DNA of 64,000 nt, from positions 216,671 to 280,670 of the forward strand of contig CALUJY010000001.1 in assembly GCA_944321085.1 (NCBI GenBank), given 5' to 3'. Made by a program: the position numbers and the translations under genes. How positions within the stretch are numbered: position 1 is the first letter of the stretch; every line of letters begins with the position of its first letter. The notes under the pieces are model-generated. The model searched no databases, was not told the origin of the DNA, and worked only from the letters and a program-made list of their open reading frames with translations. The DNA is from an uncultured Barnesiella sp. GTDB taxonomy: Bacteria > Bacteroidota > Bacteroidia > Bacteroidales > Barnesiellaceae_A. Shown here one piece after another: positions 45,371 to 54,012 of the stretch.

Positions 45371-46939
45371 ATGAAAAAGATAATATTATATATAGTACCT
45401 CTGGCGATAGCCTCATTGGCAACGACGTCGTGTGTAGATAATTGGCTTACAGAGCCGTCGCCCGGCGTGACAAAATTGGAAGACTTCTATACCTCGGGAC
45501 AGACTGCCTTGCAGTCGGTAAATGCCGCTTATACTCCCTTGATGTGGGAATATGATGGCGCTACCTACCTGTGTGAGTGGTATATCGGCGACGTCATGTC
45601 TGACGATGCCTTGAAGGGCGGACAGAACGTAGGTGACATGTCTGTCGTGTATGATATGGAAAACTTCAAGGTGCAGTCAAACAATGCTTTGCTGCTCGGC
45701 TTCTATCGTGCGCAGTATCAGGGTATCGCCCGTTGCAACCTCGTGCTCGACCAGGTGGCTAAGATGGAGCCCGACACGACGATGAGTGTCTCGTTGCAGC
45801 AACGCATCCTTGGTGAGGCCTCATTCTTGCGCGCTCTCTATTATTTCCGTCTGGTACGTGTCTTTGGCGGCGTGCCGTATGTCGATTTCATCATAGACTC
45901 GCCCTCCAAGTGGCAGCAGCCGCGCGCCACGGCCGAGGAGGTGTATGGCCATATCATCGACGACCTCACGTTTGCCCAAAAGACCTTGTGGGAGAAAAAT
46001 GCTTATCCTGCCGAGGATTTGGGACGTGCTACCAAAGGGGCTGCCGAGGCAATGTTGCTGAAAGTCAACCTCTACTGTCATGACTACGTTGCTGCAGAGG
46101 CTTGGGGTGACTCTATCATCTCGAAACATCAGTACGATTTGTGCGACGATTATGGAACCAACTTCCTCTTGGAGGGGGAGAACGGTATAGAATCGGTCTT
46201 CGAGATACAATATATGGAAGAGAAGACGAGCGACTATGGTGAAGGTTTCGGTTTTACGCGTGGTACATTCACGACCATTCTTACTCGTACCCGCGCCGAA
46301 AATGGTTGGGGCTTTAACAAGCCGACACAAAACCTCTACGATGAGTTTGAGACCGGCGACCCGCGCCGTGACCTCTCGATACTCAATCCGCAGGGCGATT
46401 TGTCGACCGTAGAGTACTATCTGGGCAACCGCTATCTGAATCGCAAATATGCTCTCGTGACTATTGCCGACGGCGACACGACCTACTACAAGTTGTCGCA
46501 TCATACGCGCAGCCCTATCAATACGAAATATATCCGTTTTGCCGATGTCTTGTTGATGCATGCCGAGGCTTGTTGTGAGAACGGCAATCTTGCCGCTGCC
46601 AAAGAGGCTTTGGAGCGTGTCCGTTCGCGTGCTCGCAATATGCAGGACGACCCCACGGTATTGCCCGCTTTCCCCTACGGAACATATAGCGATACGCCCG
46701 AGGGTCTGCGTAATGCCATTCGCCACGAGCGTCGTGTAGAACTTGCCATGGAGGGACACCGTTGGTTCGATTTGTGCCGCTGGGGTGTGGCTTGCGAAGT
46801 AATGGAAGCCTACAAAGCACAGGAGAGCGAAGAGGTGCGCGCCGAGATGGGAACCTTCATCAAAGGAGTACACGAGCTGTTGCCTATTCCGCAACAAGAG
46901 ATAGACCTCAACCCGATGGAGCAAAACCCCGGGTATTGA
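45371..46939 (+). CDS. susD: SusD/RagB-family surface glycan-binding lipoprotein
   Basis: 522 residues, 21 bp after susC. Lipobox ATTSCVDNW. SusD/RagB signatures: EASFLRALYYFRLVRVFGGV, the TPR-containing helices, and the C-terminal ALERVRSRARN, IRHERRVELAMEGHRWFDLC and LLPIPQQEIDLNP. It caps the SusC barrel and binds the glycan at the cell surface. Glycan specificity cannot be read directly. Confidence 0.95.
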   Translation: MKKIILYIVPLAIASLATTSCVDNWLTEPSPGVTKLEDFYTSGQTALQSVNAAYTPLMWEYDGATYLCEWYIGDVMSDDALKGGQNVGDMSVVYDMENFKVQSNNALLLGFYRAQYQGIARCNLVLDQVAKMEPDTTMSVSLQQRILGEASFLRALYYFRLVRVFGGVPYVDFIIDSPSKWQQPRATAEEVYGHIIDDLTFAQKTLWEKNAYPAEDLGRATKGAAEAMLLKVNLYCHDYVAAEAWGDSIISKHQYDLCDDYGTNFLLEGENGIESVFEIQYMEEKTSDYGEGFGFTRGTFTTILTRTRAENGWGFNKPTQNLYDEFETGDPRRDLSILNPQGDLSTVEYYLGNRYLNRKYALVTIADGDTTYYKLSHHTRSPINTKYIRFADVLLMHAEACCENGNLAAAKEALERVRSRARNMQDDPTVLPAFPYGTYSDTPEGLRNAIRHERRVELAMEGHRWFDLCRWGVACEVMEAYKAQESEEVRAEMGTFIKGVHELLPIPQQEIDLNPMEQNPGY

Positions 46940-46950
46940 AAATGAAATCA

Positions 46951-46991
46951 AAGCAGGGGGCTCGGCCCCCGGTGAGACCGCCCCTCTGCTT
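46951..46991 (+). repeat. Hairpin between susD and the next gene
   Basis: GGGGGC (46956-46961) and GCCCCC (46965-46970) form a tight hairpin. AAGCAG (46951-46956) can alternatively pair with CTGCTT (46986-46991). Only CTTATTT follows, a weak U-tract, so partial termination or mRNA 3'-end protection of the susCD segment is more likely than a full stop. Confidence 0.55.
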
Positions 46992-47039
46992 CTTATTTGT
47001 AAATAAATCTGTTATTCAACTTTATTAAAAAATTTAATT

Positions 47040-47939
47040 ATGAAAAAGATTACTTTCTTAGCAGTCGCAACGGCTGCATTGCTTGGCGGAAACGCTTACG
47101 CACAAGCTGAGTTCGATTTTAGCAATGCCGGTAACTATCACCTCATCTATCTGGATGAAGAGACTTTGGCAGCCAACGTGAACGCATCTGACATCGTATC
47201 GGATTGCCGTCCCAACGACACCAACTCTTTCTTGTATGTATGGGACAACACGTATGTAGGCGTTACTTCCACAGGTCCCAACTCAAACGGCGTACCGGGT
47301 GCATACATTAACCTTTCGGTAGGTACAGTAGGTTGGTCGGGTATGGGTATCGTCAACAACAACGGTGCTCACTTCGAAGCTATCGACGATACGTATCATT
47401 TCCATATCGCTTTGAAAACGATGGATGCCGACTCTCATGTAATTATCGTAGGTGATGAAGATGCCAATCAAGTAGCAAAATTCACCATCGGTTCGACTCC
47501 TTTCAACGATAACGGTACGATTTATGAAGTTCTGCAAGACATTAGCCGCGATGGTGAGTGGAATGCCATCGATGTTCCTGTTGCCGACCTGAAAGCTTAT
47601 AGCGTAAGCGGTTTGGTAGGATATCCCAATCCCGATTTCACAGGCAACATCTTCTCTATGTTGAGTGGTGCTCGTACGGGCGCAACCATCGGTTTGGATG
47701 CTATCTTCTTCTACAAACCCGGTACCAACGGTGTAGAGGGCGTTAAAGGCGACAATGTGAAGATATTCAGCACCAACCGCACTATCCAAGTATTGGGAGG
47801 AGAAGGTATCGAGGTATATGACATCACCGGTAAACTCGTAAAAGAGAGCAAAGGTACCATCGTAGGAACCGAAAGCCTTGCTGCCGGCATATATGTAGCC
47901 AAGAGCGGTAATGTAGTTACCAAAGTTATTGTTCGTTAA
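47040..47939 (+). CDS. Secreted T9SS-tailed PUL protein, likely glycan-binding
   Basis: 299 residues. Signal peptide MKKITFLAVATAALLGGNAY. Residues about 22-230 form one beta-rich domain (AEFDFSNAGNYHLIYLDEET, HIALKTMDADSHVIIVGDED, GATIGLDAIFFYKPGTNG) without catalytic motifs. The tail (IEVYDITGKLVKESKG, ESLAAGIYVAKSGNVVTKVI) is a T9SS type A-like sorting signal. Its place right after susD is where PULs usually encode a surface glycan-binding protein, so that role is inferred. Confidence 0.72.
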   Translation: MKKITFLAVATAALLGGNAYAQAEFDFSNAGNYHLIYLDEETLAANVNASDIVSDCRPNDTNSFLYVWDNTYVGVTSTGPNSNGVPGAYINLSVGTVGWSGMGIVNNNGAHFEAIDDTYHFHIALKTMDADSHVIIVGDEDANQVAKFTIGSTPFNDNGTIYEVLQDISRDGEWNAIDVPVADLKAYSVSGLVGYPNPDFTGNIFSMLSGARTGATIGLDAIFFYKPGTNGVEGVKGDNVKIFSTNRTIQVLGGEGIEVYDITGKLVKESKGTIVGTESLAAGIYVAKSGNVVTKVIVR

Positions 47940-47952
47940 TATATTGTATCGT

Positions 47953-47980
47953 CATGCGGCGACGTATGAGTCGCCGCATG
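47953..47980 (+). repeat. Hairpin without U-tract inside the PUL
   Basis: CATGCGGCGAC (47953-47963) pairs perfectly with GTCGCCGCATG (47970-47980) around GTATGA. TTCCCACT follows, so it is not a normal terminator. It may set the 3' end of the susCD-side mRNA by processing. Confidence 0.65.
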
Positions 47981-48100
47981 TTCCCACTGGAATTAATGGC
48001 AAGGTAAAAAGATTGTTTGGTTTTTTGCAAAGCGATGGGTCGGCGGTAGCGCAGGACGCGCGCAAGAAGAAGTAGAATAGGAAAAGAGATATTTAGGATT

Positions 48101-49207
48101 ATGTATAAGAAATTTATGATAGTTGCGGCATTATGCGCCGCTACCGTTTTGGGTGCCCAAGCCGACTATGAATTGGTATGGGAAGATGATTTTACGGGAA
48201 CGACGTTGAATGAGTCGCAGCATTGGAATGTAGAGGTTAACGGTAACGGCGGCGGCAACAACGAATTGCAATACTATCGTCGTGAGAATGTTTCGGTAGG
48301 TATAGAGCCTGCTACCGGCGCATCGTGCTTGATATTGACAGCCCGCAAAGAGAATTTCGGCGGGAAAACAGCGACCTCGGGACGCATCAATTCTATGGGT
48401 AAGGTATATGCCAAATACGGTAAGATAGAAGCACGCATTAAGTTCCCTTATACGGCCAACGGGCTTTGGCCTGCCTTTTGGATGATGGGTAATGACTACT
48501 CGTCGGTGGGATGGCCTCGTTGTGGCGAGATAGATATTATAGAATTGGGCAATGCCACGGGCATTGCAAACGGCACGCAAGACCGTTATCTGATAGGTGC
48601 ATGCCATTGGGGAACATCGCCGGTCAATCATCCTAACTATGGTGTAGGGTCGGTACACAGCGAGAGCGTGCAAGGCGATTTCCATCTCTTTACTCTTATA
48701 TGGAACTCAACCTCGGTGAGCATGTATGTCGATTTGGATAAAAATCCCAATGCACAGCCCTATTATGTGATGAATATCTATGATATGGCCAACGAAAATT
48801 CGGTGGGCTATTATTTCCATAAGCCCTTCTTCATTTTGTTCAATTTGGCAGTGGGTGGCAACTTCCCCAATATTTATGACATCAATGCCGTGACGGCACT
48901 GGCAAGTGGCGAAGCCCAAATGTATGTAGATTATGTGCGGATATATCAGAAAGGCGATGCCGGTGAAGAGTTCTACGGTCCCGAAGTGGGCGGTGTGGAA
49001 GGCATCGGAAATGAATCGGCATTGAAAGTGTATTGTAACGGAACAGAAGCCGGTGTGGTAGGTGCGACCGAAGGCATAGAGCTATATAATATGCAGGGAG
49101 CTCTCGTGTGCCGTAGCAACGAACCCCGTGTTTATGTAGGTGATGTGCCCGGCGGTGTGTATGTATTGCGTTGCGGCAGTTTCGTGAAGAAAATAGTCTT
49201 GAAGTGA
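48101..49207 (+). CDS. GH16 endo-beta-glucanase with T9SS-like tail
   Basis: 368 residues. Signal peptide MYKKFMIVAALCAATVLGAQ, then a GH16 domain (about 25-285): WEDDFTGTTLNESQHWNVEV, KIEARIKFPYTANGLWPAFW, and the catalytic GEIDIIE with nucleophile Glu143, Asp145 and acid/base Glu148. This Glu-x-Asp-x-x-Glu spacing is typical of laminarinases and lichenases. A linker and a sorting-like tail (IELYNMQGALVCRSNEPRV, GGVYVLRCGSFVKKI) follow. It probably cuts beta-1,3- or mixed-linkage glucan at the cell surface. It is a close tandem paralogue of the next gene. Confidence 0.92.
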   Translation: MYKKFMIVAALCAATVLGAQADYELVWEDDFTGTTLNESQHWNVEVNGNGGGNNELQYYRRENVSVGIEPATGASCLILTARKENFGGKTATSGRINSMGKVYAKYGKIEARIKFPYTANGLWPAFWMMGNDYSSVGWPRCGEIDIIELGNATGIANGTQDRYLIGACHWGTSPVNHPNYGVGSVHSESVQGDFHLFTLIWNSTSVSMYVDLDKNPNAQPYYVMNIYDMANENSVGYYFHKPFFILFNLAVGGNFPNIYDINAVTALASGEAQMYVDYVRIYQKGDAGEEFYGPEVGGVEGIGNESALKVYCNGTEAGVVGATEGIELYNMQGALVCRSNEPRVYVGDVPGGVYVLRCGSFVKKIVLK

Positions 49208-49249
49208 GAAATCCTTTGAGAAGCAAATAGTTGTAGGAGAAAATATTTT

Positions 49250-50161
49250 ATGAAATATATAATAAAAACTTTGTCGCTGTTGTGCGTGGCTTGTTGCGGT
49301 ACGTGGTGTGCTGTGGCAGGCGATGCCTACCACCTTGTGTGGGAAGATGACTTTACGGGTACGACGCTGAACGAATCGCAGTATTGGAATGTGGAGGTCA
49401 ACGGCGACGGAGGCGGTAATCGGGAGCTGCAGTATTATAGCCGCGATAATGTATCGGTGGGGCTCGACCCCGAAAGTGGCGCATCGTGTCTGATACTGAC
49501 AGCCCGCAAGTGTGAGATGAACGGTAAAAATGCTACTTCGGGACGTGTCAATACCCGAAACAAGGTGTGTGCCGCTCATGGTAAGATAGAGGCTCGCATC
49601 AAGTTCCCTCGTACGGCCGATGGGTTATGGCCGGCGTTCTGGTTGCTGGGCAATGACTATTCGTCGGTGGGATGGCCTCGTTGCGGCGAGATAGATGTCG
49701 TGGAAATGGGGCATGCCGACGGGATAAAGAATGCGACGCAAGACCGTTATTTCAACGGTGCGTGCCATTGGGGCGTATCGCATACCGATGTGAAGCATTA
49801 TGTGCAAAATGCCACAGCCGGGTATGACCTGCAAGACGGTGAGTTTCATCTGTTCACCATAGAGTGGGACGAACACTCTATCAAGATTTACCTGGACCGC
49901 GACCGCAATCCCGAGGTAGCTCCCTATTTCGTGGCCCCTATCGGTGACAGGTCGAAACCCGACTCCCCCGGACACTTTTTCCACAAGCCGTTTTTCATCC
50001 TGTTTAATTTGGCCGTAGGCGGTGAATTTACGGGTATCGAGCAGATAGAAGACGTCACTGCGCTGGCGGGCGGCGAAGCCAAGATGTATATAGATTATGT
50101 GCGTGTGTACCGCCGTGGCGGGGAGGCGCAACCGGCTAATGAAATGACATATCAAAAATAA
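49250..50161 (+). CDS. GH16 endo-beta-glucanase, second copy, no sorting tail
   Basis: 303 residues. A signal peptide (IKTLSLLCVACCGTWCAVAG) is present. The catalytic core aligns closely with the previous GH16: WEDDFTGTTLNESQYWNVEV, LWPAFWLLGNDYSSVGWPR, and GEIDVVE (Glu147, Asp149, Glu152). It ends soon after the domain, without the T9SS-like tail, so it is expected to be periplasmic or freely released. Tandem duplication followed by a change of location is the simplest reading. It is 7 bp from the GH3 gene. Confidence 0.92.
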   Translation: MKYIIKTLSLLCVACCGTWCAVAGDAYHLVWEDDFTGTTLNESQYWNVEVNGDGGGNRELQYYSRDNVSVGLDPESGASCLILTARKCEMNGKNATSGRVNTRNKVCAAHGKIEARIKFPRTADGLWPAFWLLGNDYSSVGWPRCGEIDVVEMGHADGIKNATQDRYFNGACHWGVSHTDVKHYVQNATAGYDLQDGEFHLFTIEWDEHSIKIYLDRDRNPEVAPYFVAPIGDRSKPDSPGHFFHKPFFILFNLAVGGEFTGIEQIEDVTALAGGEAKMYIDYVRVYRRGGEAQPANEMTYQK

Positions 50162-50168
50162 GATAAAT

Positions 50169-52400
50169 ATGAGAAGGAATGTTCTGAGAAATATCGCTAT
50201 GGTTGCCGTAGCGGCGGCTTTGGGCACAGGATGTAGCCCGCAGGGCGGCGATGCGACAGAGAAGAAGATAGATGCGCTCTTGTCGCAAATGACCCTCGAA
50301 GAGAAGATAGGGCAGATGAACCAGTTGCAAGGTTTGGGCTGCAACAGCGACATGATAGCAGCTATCAAGGCCGGTAATGTGGGTTCGTTGCTCAATGAAA
50401 TAAATCCCGATACCATCAACGCGTTGCAACGTGTCGCTGTCGAAGAGTCGCGTTTGGGTATTCCCTTGATTTTTGCCCGCGACGTGGTACACGGTTTCAA
50501 GACCATCATGCCTATCCCTCTGGGCCAGGCTGCTACGTGGAATACCGACCTCGTGGAGGAGTGTGCCCGTGTGGCTGCCTATGAGGCTACGGCAACGGGT
50601 ATCCGTTGGACGTTTGCCCCGATGATAGATGTGTCGCGCGACGGCCGTTGGGGCCGCATCGCCGAGTCGTTTGGCGAAGATACTTATATGAACGGCGCAA
50701 TGGGTGCGGCATCTGTTTATGGATATCAGGGCGATTCGTTGTCGTCGCCCGAGTCGATGGCGGCATGTGTCAAGCATTTTGCCGGATATGGAATGAGCGA
50801 GGGAGGAAAGGATTACAATACGACCAATATTCCCGAGCGATTGTTGCGCGACGTATATCTGCCTCCTTTCTATGAGACGGTAAAGGCAGGCGCCGCTTCG
50901 TTTATGTGTTCGTTCAACGATATAGATGGCGTCCCTTCGTCGGGCAGTGTGCTTCTTAACCGCCAGATATTGCGCGATGAGTGGCACTACGACGGACTGC
51001 TGGTAAGCGACTGGGGCTCGATAGAGCAAATGATACCCCACCATTTCTGCGCCGATTTGAAAGAGGCCGCCGAGAAAGCAGCTCTCGCAGGCGTAGATAT
51101 GGATATGATGGGATATGCCTATATCACGCATCTGAAAGAGCTCGTAGAGAGCGGCGCAGTGAGTGAGAGCGTGATAGATGAGGCCGTACGCAACATCTTG
51201 CGTATGAAGTTCCGTTTGGGCTTGTTCGATAATCCTTATGTTGCTGTTCGCGATACGATGCCCTTCTATGAAGAGGCTTCGCTTGCCGTAGCACGCCGAG
51301 CTGCTGCCGAGAGTGCCGTTTTGCTGAAAAACAACGGCGTATTGCCTTTGCAGTCGTTCGGTAAGGTAGCCGTCGTAGGTCCGTTGTGCGATGCTCCTGC
51401 CGACCAAGTGGGTACGTGGTGCTTCGATGCCGAGCCAGAGCACTCGGTAACACCGTTGCAAGCCCTGAAAGAGAAATACGGTAATAAAGTGATAGGAGTT
51501 CCCGGGCTTACTTATAGTCGCGATATGAGTCGCGAAGGCATAGCCCGTGCCGTAGCCGCTGCCCGTGGCGCCGATGTGGTACTCTATTTTGCCGGTGAAG
51601 AGGCTGTCCTCTCGGGCGAAGCTCGCTGTCGTGCCGACATATCGTTGCCCGGTGCGCAGACCGAGTTGTTGAAAGCCTTGAAAGCCACGGGCAAGCCGGT
51701 GGTGATGATAGTGATGGCAGGACGTCCGTTGACGATACCCGAGGAGTGTGAACTTGCCGATGCCGTTATCTATTCGTTCCATGCCGGTACAATGGCAGGA
51801 CCCGGTTTGGCCGATGTCATATCGGGCGATGTAGTGCCTTCGGGCAAGTTGCCCGTGACGTTGCCGCGTATGGTAGGGCAGATACCCGTGTACTATGCAC
51901 ACAAGAATACCGGTCGTCCGGCATCGAATATTACGCTTATAGACGATATTGCAGTGGGTACGAAGCAGACGTCGCTTGGCTTTACCAGCTACCACTTGGA
52001 TGCAGGCGACAAGCCTCTCTATCCGTTTGGCTACGGTTTGTCGTACACGACGTTCGACTATTCGCCCGTAACGTTGTCGGCTACCGAGATGGGTGCCGAT
52101 GGCTCGCTCGTGGCAAGCTGTACGATAAAGAATACCGGAGCGTATGATGCCGAGGAGGCTGTACAACTTTATATAGGTGACAAAGTCTCGTCGGTGGTAC
52201 GTCCTGTGAAGGAATTGAAAGGATTTGACAAAGTGCTTGTGAAGGCAGGCGAGTCGGTGACGGTGGAATTTACCGTAACGGCCGATATGCTTGCGTTTAC
52301 CCATCTCGACGGTACGAAGAGTGCCGAAGCCGGCGATTTCGACCTTTGGATTGCCGCCGATAGCAACAGCGGCACGCCTGTGACATTTACGTTGAAATAA
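50169..52400 (+). CDS. bglX: GH3 beta-glucosidase (BglX-like)
   Basis: 743 residues. Lipobox GTGCSPQ suggests a lipid-anchored periplasmic enzyme. N-terminal TIM-barrel signatures: LLSQMTLEEKIGQMNQLQGL, PLIFARDVVHGFKTIMPIPL, CVKHFAGYGMSEGGKDYNTT, and LVSDWGS with nucleophile Asp281. The C-terminal alpha/beta and fibronectin-like domains follow (PFGYGLSYTTFDYSPVTL). It removes glucose from oligosaccharide ends. Here it would finish beta-glucan breakdown after the GH16 and GH128-like enzymes. It overlaps no neighbour and lies 8 bp before the next gene. Confidence 0.94.
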   Translation: MRRNVLRNIAMVAVAAALGTGCSPQGGDATEKKIDALLSQMTLEEKIGQMNQLQGLGCNSDMIAAIKAGNVGSLLNEINPDTINALQRVAVEESRLGIPLIFARDVVHGFKTIMPIPLGQAATWNTDLVEECARVAAYEATATGIRWTFAPMIDVSRDGRWGRIAESFGEDTYMNGAMGAASVYGYQGDSLSSPESMAACVKHFAGYGMSEGGKDYNTTNIPERLLRDVYLPPFYETVKAGAASFMCSFNDIDGVPSSGSVLLNRQILRDEWHYDGLLVSDWGSIEQMIPHHFCADLKEAAEKAALAGVDMDMMGYAYITHLKELVESGAVSESVIDEAVRNILRMKFRLGLFDNPYVAVRDTMPFYEEASLAVARRAAAESAVLLKNNGVLPLQSFGKVAVVGPLCDAPADQVGTWCFDAEPEHSVTPLQALKEKYGNKVIGVPGLTYSRDMSREGIARAVAAARGADVVLYFAGEEAVLSGEARCRADISLPGAQTELLKALKATGKPVVMIVMAGRPLTIPEECELADAVIYSFHAGTMAGPGLADVISGDVVPSGKLPVTLPRMVGQIPVYYAHKNTGRPASNITLIDDIAVGTKQTSLGFTSYHLDAGDKPLYPFGYGLSYTTFDYSPVTLSATEMGADGSLVASCTIKNTGAYDAEEAVQLYIGDKVSSVVRPVKELKGFDKVLVKAGESVTVEFTVTADMLAFTHLDGTKSAEAGDFDLWIAADSNSGTPVTFTLK

Positions 52401-52408
52401 TTTGTGCC

Positions 52409-53929
52409 ATGAAGAGAGAGAACATAAACAATATGGTGTGGTTGGCTATGGCAAGCCTGTTGCTTGCCATGCCGGCAACCGTCTCGGCCGAGCGTAGCCC
52501 CAAACGTGGCGTATCGCAAAACGGTTTTACTTATGCCGAAGAGATTACGGCATTGACTCCGGGTGTGTGCTGGTATTACAACTGGGACGAAATACCTTCC
52601 GAGATAGATATGCCTGTGGTAGGTCCCGGTACCGATATGGAGTTTTGCCCTATGGCGTGGGGTAGTACATTCGATGAGCAGGAATTGCGCACTTATCTGA
52701 CCGAACACCCCGGAGTGAAATATTTATTGGGCTTCAATGAGCCTAACTTTAAGAATCAGGCCAACATGACCCCGGCACAAGCCGTCGAGGTATGGCCTCG
52801 TCTGGAAGCTATTGCCGAAGAATTTGGGTTGGGGCTTGTTGGCCCGGCAGTGAATTATTCGCCCGATGCTCCCTATACCGACCCTACAACGTGGTACGAC
52901 GAGTTCTTCGAGTTGTATCCCGAAGCTCGTGTCGATTATATTGCACTCCACTGCTATATGGTGGCTTCTGATGGCATGATGAATTATATCAATTCCGTGG
53001 CCGAGCGTTACGGCAAGAAAATTTGGCTTACCGAATTTTGCGCATGGGACGGGCTGACGCAAGATGCCGAGAATGCACGCAAGATACAGCGCGACGAGAT
53101 GGTACGTAAGGTAGAGGCTCTCGAACTGAGCGAGCATGTATTCCGCTATTCGTGGTTCAAGGCAAAAGGGGCTGATAGCTACCCTTATTATGCTTTGCTG
53201 AAATATAAGAACGAGTCGCAAGGCATTGCCGCCGGAACGCTTACCGATTTGGGTACGGTATATCTTCACATGTCGGTATTCGATACCACGCGTTACTATG
53301 CCCCCGATGTTGAGTTTGCGGCCAGCGACTATGTGAAGTCGAATCTGATTTCGGTCAATGTGTCGGACGATGCTGCTTCGTCTTCTCTGTTGAAAGTAGA
53401 AGGTTTCAGCAATATGCGTACCATAGATTATCTGATAGAAGTCCCCGAGGCCGGACTTTACCGCGTAGAGCTGCGTGTCTCTACTGCCGGATTGCCTGTG
53501 ACGGCTCTTGTCGATGGCGAGGAGGCCGGCAAAGCCGAGTGGAGCTCTACCGGAGAGCGTGGCGTGTGGGATGTACGTTACATAGATGTCACTCTGCCCG
53601 CAGGCAAGCATCGGTTGCAACTCAAAGGAACGAAGTTGGCACAGTATTGCGATATGAGTACGATAAAGTTTTACAGCATTGCCGGTGTCGACGCTCCTGC
53701 CATAGGCCATCGTGTATTGCAGTATAGCCGTCGCGGCGACATGATATATTTGACGGGAGGCATGGAGTTGTCGCGTTGCGAGGTGTATGACCTTAGCGGA
53801 AAACAGGTGCGTTCTGTGACGTGTGGCGAGGGTAATGCGGTAGATATGCGAGCTTTGCCCGGAGGCTTCTATATCGTACGTGCGTATGATGTCGCCGGGA
53901 CATCATACTGTTGTAAAATAGCTCTGTAA
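52409..53929 (+). CDS. GH128-like endo-beta-1,3-glucanase with C-terminal beta domain and T9SS-like tail
   Basis: 506 residues. Signal peptide through MPATVSA. The N-terminal 240 residues match the Asl1-like/GH128 family: KRGVSQNGFTYAEEITALTP, PGVCWYYNWDEIP, LLGFNEPNFKNQANMTPAQA with Glu111, YIALHCYM, and KIWLTEFCAWDG with Glu209. A CBM6/35-like beta-sandwich (about 300-430: NMRTIDYLIEVPEAGLYRVE, GKHRLQLKGTKLA) and a sorting-like tail (CEVYDLSGKQVRSVTC, GGFYIVRAYDVAG) follow. GH128 enzymes act on beta-1,3-glucan, the strongest single clue to this PUL's substrate. Confidence 0.87.
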   Translation: MKRENINNMVWLAMASLLLAMPATVSAERSPKRGVSQNGFTYAEEITALTPGVCWYYNWDEIPSEIDMPVVGPGTDMEFCPMAWGSTFDEQELRTYLTEHPGVKYLLGFNEPNFKNQANMTPAQAVEVWPRLEAIAEEFGLGLVGPAVNYSPDAPYTDPTTWYDEFFELYPEARVDYIALHCYMVASDGMMNYINSVAERYGKKIWLTEFCAWDGLTQDAENARKIQRDEMVRKVEALELSEHVFRYSWFKAKGADSYPYYALLKYKNESQGIAAGTLTDLGTVYLHMSVFDTTRYYAPDVEFAASDYVKSNLISVNVSDDAASSSLLKVEGFSNMRTIDYLIEVPEAGLYRVELRVSTAGLPVTALVDGEEAGKAEWSSTGERGVWDVRYIDVTLPAGKHRLQLKGTKLAQYCDMSTIKFYSIAGVDAPAIGHRVLQYSRRGDMIYLTGGMELSRCEVYDLSGKQVRSVTCGEGNAVDMRALPGGFYIVRAYDVAGTSYCCKIAL

Positions 53930-54012
53930 TGTTACGTTGTCGTACAACGAACAAAGAGATAATAGAATGACAAACAATAATGAAAATGACAAACAAATAG
54001 TATTTATTGATT

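Noticed and set aside
50136..52304. 722-codon ORF antisense to the GH3 gene, and similar long antisense ORFs under susC (43316-45310) and pullulanase (10570-11691)
   Set aside because: These follow from codon bias of the real genes on the plus strand; they lack family motifs, and the opposite strand has clear catalytic motifs.
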